This document shows, one piece after another, positions 37,433 through 46,600 of a stretch of 64,000 bases of DNA. The position numbers were made by a program, and so were the translations under genes. Source of the stretch: Trypanosoma brucei gambiense DAL972 (taxonomy: Eukaryota > Euglenozoa > Kinetoplastea > Trypanosomatida > Trypanosomatidae); NCBI RefSeq assembly GCF_000210295.1, contig NC_026744.1, positions 4,106,617 through 4,170,616 on the forward strand, written 5' to 3'. The stretch's first letter is position 1. Every line of letters begins with the position of its first letter. Under the pieces are notes generated by a model that was given only the letters and a program-made list of their open reading frames with translations, was not told where the DNA came from and did not search any database.

Positions 37433-39847
37433 CTACGATTTGGAAGAAACTGTCGTCCTACGACCTGAATTTGCACCGCTCTTGCAGGCTTCCGCGTGTT
37501 CAGGAAGATCGTGCACGCGCATGTGTGTGCCACATCCTGGACAGGGAATGATTGACACCTTCACACATTCATAACAAGCGCGGGTAAAGGCGTCCAGTTC
37601 TTCTCTTGTAGCTTCAGACACGGCCTCTGGAATGCACCGAGTCGGTATTCCCATATTGAGGCGCAGTGTACTGAGACCATACCGCCTATACAGAGCCGTT
37701 GTTTTGGTGCGGCAAAAATCTAAATGCAGGGAATACGTTTTTAGGGGTTGCATTTCACCACAATAGTAACAGGGAACCACTTCACGAGACCTCCTGAGCA
37801 TCCCTTGAAGAACTGCTGCTGCCGAAGCGATGCAGGAGCCCCTGTTGGTTTGTGTACCGAAAACAGTGGAGCGACGGGTAGGGGACACGCGCACTGAAGG
37901 TTCGGTGGAGGAGGAAACTCCTTTTTGTGACTCTCGAAGTAGGAGTAGCAGCTCCTCTTCCATCGTGGAACCTGCAGGCGCACGCGCAGGTAGAACACTG
38001 GATAGATTTGTAGATACAGTTCTCGTATCAAATTTACTAGCATGGAAGGCATCTTCGGGATCAACCCTCGGCGCCTCCGATCCCATTTTACCGTCACGAG
38101 ATTTGACCTGGGGCGCCGGTTCGTGTACCGTTGTTGGCAACCGGGGTACCCACTCGCTTTGGCGACTGCTGCTCTCATTACTGATGCTATGACAAGCACC
38201 ATCAACGGCATCGGCAGCAACGGCCTGGGAACGAGGTCCTTCATGAGAGGGAGTCGAGACTTTGATGGTGTGTGCGGTTGCCGAAGTAAGCAATGACGGG
38301 TCCTCCACCTCACGAATGGCTTGTTGGCGTTGCTTGATATTTTGCTGAGACCTCGGTTGCAGTTCACTCTGTTCTTTCCCTCCGTGTGTGGAACGCTTCG
38401 TGGAACTCTTTGCCTCGCTGCTCATGGTACCGCTACGTTTCGTACTGCTCTTCGCAACCGATGTGGGGGTGGGCGCACGTTTGTGCGTTGACGATGACAC
38501 GGACGCCTTCGCTGCTGGCTTCTCCACATTATTTTCTTCACGCACAGCAACCTTACTGTTATGCGCAGTGCTCTGCTTGCTTGTGGAGATGACACTGTCT
38601 GGTGTGTCCCCCGGATGTTTTTCACTCCGTGAATTTGCGCGAGCCGATGGATTGGTTACTGGCGAAAGTGTTGCCGTTGTAGGTGAGACAAGTGGGTATA
38701 CGAGGCTTTGTCGTACTCTAGTGCTCCCGCTGTTTTCTCCATCACGTCGACGCGAAGACTCTAAAGGGTGCTGCTCGGATGGTTTTTTCATGGCCACTAC
38801 ACTCATTGGAAGCATGCTAATGCCGCCATGGGATGCACGCCACGAGGAGGGGCTGCTGCTTCGGAGGGAGGACATTACGGCGGCACCAGAGGCAAGTTGA
38901 GCTGAGGCACGTGACGTGGCAGTTGTTCGTGTAGATACACTCCGATTATCGCTCTCCGCACTCATGGTCCTTCTGGGAACAGCGCCTTGTGATTGCCGAT
39001 TGTGCTCTTCTTCACCCCTTAACTCGGGCTCCCGCCCTTCTTCTTGCTGCAGTCGAAGTTGCAGATCCATCTCCTCTTTTAAATGAAGCTCCCGTTTCAC
39101 TTCCTCCGTCAGTCGAAGCATGCGCTCCTCCTCTTGTTCCACTTGGACCTTCAGCTCTACTTCATCTTTTGGCCTGTTCCTCCGCTTATCTTCCTCCCTC
39201 TGCTTGCGCTTCCATTCTTCCTCTTCCTCCTTTTGTTTACGCTTGCGCTCTTCCTCTTCCCTCTGCTTGCGCTTGCGGTCCTCTTCCTCTTCTTCCCTTT
39301 GTTTACGCTTGCGCTCTTCCTCTTCCCTCTGCTTGCGCTTGCGGTCCTCTTCCTCTTCTTCCCTTTGTTTACGCTTGCGCTCTTCCTCTTCCCTCTGCTT
39401 GCGCTTGCGGTCTTCTTCCTCTTCCTTCGCCCTGAGTTCCCTGTCCTCCTCCACCTCCTCCTTTTGTTTAAGAATCACTTCTCCCTCTTCCCTCAATGGA
39501 GGCTCCTGTTCTCCGTTGATACAGGAACACCGCTCTTCCTCTAGACTGAAGAGCCGATCCCACTCATCTTCCCTCAGCCAGTCGCTCCGTTCTTCGTCAC
39601 ACACGGTGGGCTCACCCTGCCCGTTTTGTGACCTCCTGTTCATTACCAGCTGCCTATACTGCGCTATTACCTCTGCGCGTCTTGTGTGGCTGTCCATAAG
39701 GCGCTGGTAGTCGATCCTTATACTGCTGCAGCTGCTTCCCCTGTCAACACTATCATTCCATCGTGTAGATGGGGAAATTGACGGTCTCAACGCTGAGCTT
39801 TCACTTTGGTTCCTCTCACTGACTGACTTCCGAGTTGGCTTTGACAT
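37433..39847 (-). CDS. Coiled-coil protein with two C-terminal C2HC zinc fingers
   Basis: 804 residues from ATG at 39847 (MSKPTRKS); the longer frame starts with TTG. Residues ~110-290 are a charged Glu/Lys/Arg helix containing a 22-residue repeat, about three copies. The middle (~300-680) is Ser/Thr/Pro-rich and likely disordered. The C terminus has two C-x2-C-x11-H-x3-C fingers: C693, C696, H708, C712 and C769, C772, H784, C788. This paired C2HC type occurs in ciliary and cytoskeletal proteins such as the ZC2HC1 family, so a flagellar or cytoskeletal location is a fair inference. The charged-repeat region is likely to vary in length between strains. Confidence 0.82.
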   Translation of the reverse strand: MSKPTRKSVSERNQSESSALRPSISPSTRWNDSVDRGSSCSSIRIDYQRLMDSHTRRAEVIAQYRQLVMNRRSQNGQGEPTVCDEERSDWLREDEWDRLFSLEEERCSCINGEQEPPLREEGEVILKQKEEVEEDRELRAKEEEEDRKRKQREEEERKRKQREEEEEDRKRKQREEEERKRKQREEEEEDRKRKQREEEERKRKQKEEEEEWKRKQREEDKRRNRPKDEVELKVQVEQEEERMLRLTEEVKRELHLKEEMDLQLRLQQEEGREPELRGEEEHNRQSQGAVPRRTMSAESDNRSVSTRTTATSRASAQLASGAAVMSSLRSSSPSSWRASHGGISMLPMSVVAMKKPSEQHPLESSRRRDGENSGSTRVRQSLVYPLVSPTTATLSPVTNPSARANSRSEKHPGDTPDSVISTSKQSTAHNSKVAVREENNVEKPAAKASVSSSTHKRAPTPTSVAKSSTKRSGTMSSEAKSSTKRSTHGGKEQSELQPRSQQNIKQRQQAIREVEDPSLLTSATAHTIKVSTPSHEGPRSQAVAADAVDGACHSISNESSSRQSEWVPRLPTTVHEPAPQVKSRDGKMGSEAPRVDPEDAFHASKFDTRTVSTNLSSVLPARAPAGSTMEEELLLLLRESQKGVSSSTEPSVRVSPTRRSTVFGTQTNRGSCIASAAAVLQGMLRRSREVVPCYYCGEMQPLKTYSLHLDFCRTKTTALYRRYGLSTLRLNMGIPTRCIPEAVSEATREELDAFTRACYECVKVSIIPCPGCGTHMRVHDLPEHAEACKSGANSGRRTTVSSKS
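39235..39424 (-). repeat. 66-base coding tandem repeat, about three copies
   Basis: Within the zinc-finger protein gene a 66-base unit recurs almost perfectly, encoding a 22-residue Arg/Lys/Gln/Glu-rich block; each unit is itself two imperfect halves of 30 and 36 bases. Near identity of the copies at DNA level implies recent expansion or homogenisation. Confidence 0.88.
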
Positions 39848-40489
39848 TGTTGGGTGCCGGAAGCTCCTTTCTCGCGTCAACTTAGAAATTCCTCCCTATC
39901 AATATATGAGCAATGACACGGATGGGGAAATAAAGAGTGTTGATTTGTTTGCATGACAACCCAAAGGTAGAAGGGAAGAGGCTTGATGAAATGAAAACCA
40001 ACTGGAAAAGAAGGGAAGTGTCGCAATTCTCAAAGCATGAGCGCCTGTGTCACAGGCAGGATCTCTAACCCATAAAAACCAATCCCACCCCTGATCTCAC
40101 CTGTCTGGCCATCTCACAGCCGTGAACAAAGATGCCTCCACTAGCCGCCTCTGACGGCAGCTGAAATTATATCCGATATCTCCTCCGCTCTCATTCCCTA
40201 CTGCGACACGGGTACGAAACCCAATATCTTTTCCTTCCACAAGAAAAGCCGAAAATAATGACGACGAAGTTGGTGTGAGGATGCAGATAAGGAAGTACGT
40301 ACTTGTGTGCGCGAAGAGTGGGTGGGAATAGAATAAAAAAATGTAAAAATAATATGATAGATGCTACTATACTATGCTTCCCTTTAAATCTACACGATAC
40401 TGGCTGCACAACAAGCAATTTCAAATCCCTAATACTGCACCAATATATAAACTAGCTCGGTATCATCTCCACTATTACAATCGACACCA
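39848..40489 (-). other. Intergenic region
   Basis: About 640 bases with no coding frame; UTR and splice region between the NDUFB9-like and zinc-finger genes. Confidence 0.45.
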
Positions 40490-41404
40490 CTATCTCCTGG
40501 CAATATTACTACCTGCAGCGGCAAAGTCTACATCATAGAGATGAAAGCCCTCGTCTTGCTGTACCTTCCCCATAATTCGGTCCCAATCCCAGCCTAACAT
40601 CGACGTGTGACTCCGCGAGTTCCTTTCTGCAGCGTACAACGCACCCTTAAGGTCATCGCTGAAGGCGGAACACCACTCCTTGAAGTGCACGTCCTCGTCC
40701 CTATCAAAAAACGCTAGAAAGTTTAGGATGGCCCATAAAAACACCATCCCGAACACTACAGTTGTAAAAAAGCGAAGGTGAGGTGCTACATCCATATCAC
40801 CGAAGCGATCTGACGCCTCCCCCGCACTACCGTACATCGGGTGGTGACCTGTCCACCGGTGAAGCTTCGCATCGTCATACCACAGCACCTCGGGATGGGT
40901 CCAGTGGTCGTACACCTGCGCACCATCGGGGTGAAACATTGGGTTGGCGAGGGTGGCAGTTGACCATGGTGAGGCGTTGTTGCGCCGCAAGTAGTAAAAG
41001 CACGCGTTCTCTCGTAGGTATTTCTGTGTCTGACGCACCATCATGTCACACGTCGCAGGGTCAGTGACGTACCGATACATCTCAAAGCGACGACGAACGA
41101 CTTTGTAGGCGAGATTGAATTTATGGGCGTTGAGCTGGACGAGCCACATTTGCAGTTCTTTAAGGGCCCAACGGTAAAGTCGACACACACGCTGCTTATG
41201 TGTGAGCCGCGGGTCATCAATGATGGGGTCCAGGTGACGCACACAACCGGTAAAATCGTAGATATACGCATCGGATTTACGCTCATATTTTGGGTTGTCA
41301 AGAATACGCCACCCTTCATAATTCTGCAGCAGTGGTTCGTGCAAGTGCCACTCGTGGTACTCCACCATACCAGCACTTAGCAACGGAAAGCAACGGCGCA
41401 TCAT
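40490..41404 (-). CDS. NDUFB9-like (B22) LYR-motif subunit of mitochondrial complex I
   Basis: 304 residues. The segment THKQRVCRLYRWALKELQMW (about 68-87) carries the LYR motif (76-78). It and the following region through about residue 112 (including RRRFEMYRYVTD) closely follow the family pattern HKQKVLRLYKRALRHLESW of NDUFB9, a membrane-arm subunit that binds acyl-carrier protein through its LYR helix. Unlike animal NDUFB9, this protein has a transmembrane helix at about 211-233 (RFFTTVVFGMVFLWAILNFLAFF) and a ~70-residue tail, making it about 120 residues longer. The first ~12 residues (MMRRCFPLLSAG) could act as an import signal. An alternative start is the second Met. Confidence 0.8.
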   Translation of the reverse strand: MMRRCFPLLSAGMVEYHEWHLHEPLLQNYEGWRILDNPKYERKSDAYIYDFTGCVRHLDPIIDDPRLTHKQRVCRLYRWALKELQMWLVQLNAHKFNLAYKVVRRRFEMYRYVTDPATCDMMVRQTQKYLRENACFYYLRRNNASPWSTATLANPMFHPDGAQVYDHWTHPEVLWYDDAKLHRWTGHHPMYGSAGEASDRFGDMDVAPHLRFFTTVVFGMVFLWAILNFLAFFDRDEDVHFKEWCSAFSDDLKGALYAAERNSRSHTSMLGWDWDRIMGKVQQDEGFHLYDVDFAAAGSNIARR

Positions 41405-42388
41405 GATGACAAAGAGGCTAACAGACCAATGTTACTTCCACCAATCCCCACACTGATCTTTTCCGCCCTTTACCCCGCCTTACCTCTCTCCGTTCGAACC
41501 GAATATGAGTTACACTTCCCTATTTCTTTGGATTTTATCCGTGCGATATCACCAACAACTACCGAGTATTGAGGCTACCTTGCAGAAAAAGGCAACAGAA
41601 AAAGGGGGGAAATTGCGGACGGAAGAAAGGAGTATCAAACCACGTTTCAACTCCACTTATGCACGGTGTGCTCACGAGCGGCGCTTACGGAGAATGCTGT
41701 GCATTTCTACCCACACCCACGCTTTTCACTCTCTACTTAATTTGTAATCACCGCTAATGATGCTTCCGCTCCCCCAACAACTCAGTACGCACACATCCAT
41801 TTGCATTCCCTCCGCGTCCTACTTTGCGAAAAAGGCATATATCATGTGGTAGCCTCACATTAAAAAAAAAAAAACACTTGATCCACCACCGTATAAACAA
41901 CATTTCCCCCCTCCTTTCATAAAACACTTGCAGACAGAAGGAGGTGGTAACAGATACCTACATGTTGACCACCTACACAAGACTGTGTCCACGCAATCCA
42001 CACAGGTAAAGAAAATGATGTAGATGGCCTCATGCACAAACACACAATGATGAAGGGCAATGGGCAATGGTGGCGGCAATAGCAAAAAAGGGGGCGTTCC
42101 GAGCGATCGTTTACTAAGAAACTCTTTACCAACTTGATAAGTGCCGATACAACCACTGATATTATAGCACACGTGCTACTCTCACACAGTATGGTGCTTA
42201 CTAAATGCATCCGTCCCCCACGGTGGTGAGCGCACACATGGACGCAGGCAGAGAGCCGAGTGGTAACTATGTGTGATACCCACAAATTGGCAATGGCACC
42301 GGGAAATACGATACCAACGGTGGAACGAACGATAAACAATCTTTACTAGTTTTGGCGTGCCCATTCCTTCTCCCTTCGTCTCGCTCCT
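41405..42388 (-). other. Intergenic region, about 1 kb
   Basis: Between the SOD and NDUFB9-like genes. An A12 run is at about 41861-41873. Overlapping open frames (41855-42339) have no consistent coding signal. Expected to be the SOD 3' UTR plus splice region. Confidence 0.45.
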
Positions 42389-43318
42389 TTACCAGAACTT
42401 CATCTCGTAGTAGTCTTGCCCAGTCGCCCGCTTCCAGTGCCGTTCCGCCCAGTGCCAGTCTACCACATCGAAATACTTGGAGAGAAACTGAGCCCTATCG
42501 TTCTCATAGTCCACGTAGTATGCATGCTCCCATACATCGACACACAACAACGGCACGTGATCAGCGTTCGTGAGCGGACACCCAGCGTTGCTATACGCGA
42601 TAACATCAAAACAACACCCTCGTTTGTCATATACCCAATACACCCAACCACTTCCAAACAGCCCAAGCCCCGCGTCAGTAAACGTCTTTTGAAATGCCTC
42701 CACCGAACTGTACTGTTGCTCCACAGCAGCCTTAAGGTCCGGTGGGATGTTGCTTCCATACGGCTGTATGCATTTCCAGTAAAAACAGTGGTTATAGTGC
42801 TGCGCAGCACTATTGTACACTCCGGCAAGAGATTTATCCCCATGGCTGCGTACGATAATCTCATCGAGGTTCAGTCCATACAATGGTGTACCTTCAATCA
42901 GCTGGTTAAGCTTCTCCACGTAGCTACGGTGGTGACGACCGTAGTGCAGACGTATCTGGTAAGAAGAAAGTAGCGGAAGACATCCTTTGTACCACGGAAA
43001 TTCTAGCGTTGGAAGGAAGAAAAAGCCTTGTGATTGAAGGTAATTCTCCGCTCTTCGAATGTACTCATCCACACGCCAGTAAGTATCGCGGTGCTTCTCT
43101 ACGTAGTAATCGGGGGCCCGACCAGAGCGGTTGCGAAATTCATTGTATTGATCCATGAAATTGAAACGCCCAAGCACGATGTCGGCCTTCGGTGTGTGCA
43201 TAACTAAACCGCTGCGTAATGATGCTTGCAGCGCTGTGCCAAGGAACGGATCGCCCACCCCTCCCTTTACTAGCGATACCAACGGAATCGTGCCTGCGAA
43301 TGAAGCCACGCGACGCAT
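42389..43318 (-). CDS. Iron superoxide dismutase family protein with long N-terminal extension
   Basis: 309 residues; a plain FeSOD is ~200. The SOD fold begins near residue 105. All four metal ligands are present: H125 (LHYGRHH), H177 (AAQHYNH), D261 and H265 (DVWEH). Q173 in the second shell is the Fe-type residue. The extra N-terminal ~105 residues include a start (MRRVASFAGTIPLVSLVKGG) resembling a mitochondrial presequence. It could be a mitochondrial SOD detoxifying superoxide. Alternatively it could be one of the SOD-fold subunits (mS42/mS43 type) built into mitochondrial ribosomes; the long extension favours the latter, the intact ligands leave activity open. The C-terminal ~20 residues after the fold (WKRATGQDYYEMKFW) are also extra. 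Confidence 0.85.
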   Translation of the reverse strand: MRRVASFAGTIPLVSLVKGGVGDPFLGTALQASLRSGLVMHTPKADIVLGRFNFMDQYNEFRNRSGRAPDYYVEKHRDTYWRVDEYIRRAENYLQSQGFFFLPTLEFPWYKGCLPLLSSYQIRLHYGRHHRSYVEKLNQLIEGTPLYGLNLDEIIVRSHGDKSLAGVYNSAAQHYNHCFYWKCIQPYGSNIPPDLKAAVEQQYSSVEAFQKTFTDAGLGLFGSGWVYWVYDKRGCCFDVIAYSNAGCPLTNADHVPLLCVDVWEHAYYVDYENDRAQFLSKYFDVVDWHWAERHWKRATGQDYYEMKFW

Positions 43319-43612
43319 GGCTCGAAGGTATGAATGATGCTGGAAAATGAACCGAAGGGAGAGGCGACCAATAAATATTTACGTATGCGCCCCTTCAAGC
43401 TCTGATAAAGTTTTCCACCGTAGTTGTCACTCTACTACGCTCAAAAACAAAAAAAAAACTTTAAAAGAAAAAGAATAAAATCGAACAACACATTCCGGTG
43501 CAGTAACACACTGAGACACTGGTACCTTGTAATGACCGCGAAGCGTACACAAGCACAGGGAGGAGCTTTTCTTATTCGTTATACTGTCGGTTAGTTATTA
43601 GACCCTTTTAAC

Positions 43613-46600
43613 TCAACTACTTTCGGGAGCGCCTCCCATTCGATGTTGCCGGGTGTACTCATACATAACGATAGATCCTGTCACGTGAACGTTGAGGGAG
43701 CGTATTAAACCGTACTGCGGAATCTCCACACAGACGTCGAGGACCGTGAGCAACTGCGCTGGTATACCATGCCCTTCAGCGCCAAGCACGATGACTGCCC
43801 GCTTCGGAAACTGGTACGATGACATCGGGACACTCCCCGCTGTCTGTTCGATTCCAACAAGCGTATATCCGTCCTGCCGCAGCGAGCTGAGGTAACCCGA
43901 GAGTGCCTTCACCTGGACAGCGCTCCAAGGTAGCCACAGGTCAGAGCTTCGGGCCGCCGCGACGAAGTGCGGATGCTCGAGCACAGCAGCATCTGACACA
44001 ACAACCTTCTCAACAGCGAATACCTCCCCACAACGGAAAAGTCCCGCGACGTTCACAGGGTTCTGCAACAGAGATGCAATCACAATAACGGGTTGCCGTT
44101 CCGTTTTCAACGCACGTGGATGAAGTTCGTCATAAAGTTGACTACTCCACCACGGGGTTGCCTTGCGCTGGACATTTTCATAGCCAGTAACCGACGACAT
44201 CCCTTCGGAGATGTGGGTATCAGCAGTGAGTACCGCAACCGCCTCTCGCGTGTAGTCCACACAAAACAACGCGGTGCTTTTCGTGTGAGGAATGTAAGGA
44301 AATTCTTTCAAGGGCTCTAGCACTCGCGAAGCTTCGAAGTGTTGCATGAGCACCTGAACTCGAATTTGATCTACAGGAGTAAGTACACCGGTTAGACAAG
44401 CTACCTCGCGGTCAATAAACCTCATTCGCTCAAACGCCACCGCGGGAATACTCACCAGAAGAATATTATTTCCTTCTCTCCGCTGAATGCAGAACAATTG
44501 CCGGGGAGTGCAGGCCTCTCGAACGTCAAAAAATAATTGTTCAGCGTGTTGGACACGAAACTTCACATGCTCCGGCGCATTGGCAACGTAGTCAAATATG
44601 CTCTCTTCATTAGCTGAAAACACGATCCCCCTAGCGACAGATGCTTCGCGGATGAAGTTAAGCCCTATATGACAAACCAGACGCAGCATGTGTTGATGAG
44701 ATGTACTCTGCTGAAACAGACGATGCAAAAGCGTGTCCATCAAACCATCCACGGGTTCCACCTCTCCCCGGAGTTCTCGCAGTATAACGTGTGCTGAGAT
44801 GAATACGTAGCTTCCAATCACTTGCGGCCGGAGCTGATAATTGGCCATTGCGTTATCTATGATCCAATATAACTGTGGCTGCCTCTGCAGCAGCTGCAGT
44901 GCGAACAGTTCCATCAGCCGGCGGACACTACCCATATTTGTAAGTGTAAGGCACTTCATCACCACCACGTGCAGGAGGTCCCGCTGCACGGTAGGGCTTC
45001 GAACCATGGGCACTAGCGCACACAGTAGCTGCCAGAGACGCATGCGGGACCGATGTGCCTTCGAGTTTGGCATACAGGGCTCGTGATTTACAGCTGGATT
45101 ACTGTTGTTCCACTCCAACAGCTGCAATGTGACATCTGCCGCCCACTCTTCCTTCTTAAAACAGCAGCACAAAATTGCTGAGATCGCCATAGCCCGCCCA
45201 ACATATGATAGACGGACCGTTGGGGGATACTGCACACGTAGTGACTCGGGCCACGCCTTCAACATAAGGGGCTCCAAAGCAGCCACAAGAACCTCGGCAC
45301 CCTCCTCTTCACGACTTGGATTGTGTAAGACAGCAACATGCAGCAAAAGCTCCTTCAGTCGCAACCAGTTGGACTCCGGATCGCGCAGCACCTCCGTCGA
45401 CAAGGTTACCGCAGCTATGTATCCGGCACGTTCCGACTGTGCTTCATCAAGTAGCGTACGGTATATGTGCGTTTTGACCAATTCCTCCTCACACTCAACC
45501 CCACACCGGAGGGCGTCAAAGGCAAGAACAGTCATACGGCAGTGATCCCTCCCTCCTGCAACGCCCAGATGGCCGAACATGGCGTTAATTATAGAACGCC
45601 GGTCAATATTTACGCTGCCGTCACCTTTTGGGGAAGCCGGCGCAGACGCAACCCACGAAAGAATACCATAGATGCTAGTGAGGTTGCTTTCCCAGCACCG
45701 CTCTACCTGATCTAGACCGTATTCCTCCAGTTCGTGCACTAGCTCTGGCACCGCGCTTTGGTCCATGCAGCTGCAGAGTAAAAAAATCACGTCATAAACG
45801 CACCCGTAATACTGTGCAAGCACATTGGACCACGAGAGGTCTGTCAAAGAACAAGGTATATCGCAGGCAGAAAGTCGCAATGCCGGACAGCGCATGAGGG
45901 TACGAATGCAACGCGCGCGGTCATTGTTTGACAGGCACCTAAGAAAAGTCTTGTCCTCATCTCTTCGCTTGTCGTTTATGGAAATATTATCTCCAGTGCC
46001 AACAAGCCCGCAGAGCATTCCCTTCAACGCACGAGACGCGTTGCGCGCCAGAACTATGTGCGCAAAGTGTTGAGCGACTCTGCGCGACTCATCCTCCGGA
46101 ACAATAGCGGGGAACCCCTCGGCAACCACGCTCAGAAGCTCCACAAAGTCACTTATGCGTTTACCACTCCTCAGTACCACGGAAGCTGATGAATGATCAT
46201 ATGACACGGCAATTTGTGATATGGTAACCACAGCAGCAACAACGGCATCCCATCGCGATGTGCTCTGAAGCGCCCACGCCTCGGCAGACAAATCACCCAG
46301 GGTCGTGACCTCCTTAATCGAGTGAAATGCCTGTCGGAGGGAACTAATCGCCAACCCACTAACAGCATCTTCCACATCAAGTATGACGGACAAGGGGAAA
46401 TACCGTGTACAAGGTTGTGACCCGACCGAGTGGTGAAACTCGACAAAGGCAACCAACGCCACAAAAATGTCCTCAGCTTCACTATACGGTCTTCTGCCAA
46501 ACGAAAGAACCATTTCGGCGAGTTCCCGCGCCACATCTGCGAGCACCTGTCTGTCTTCTCCCCCCATACTATCCAATGCACCTAAGAGAAACATCAACTG

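Noticed and set aside
38989..39710. Plus-strand frames of 148-196 codons rich in Leu, Ser, Cys and Arg
   Set aside because: Antisense translations of the 66-base charged repeat in the zinc-finger gene; low-complexity artefacts.
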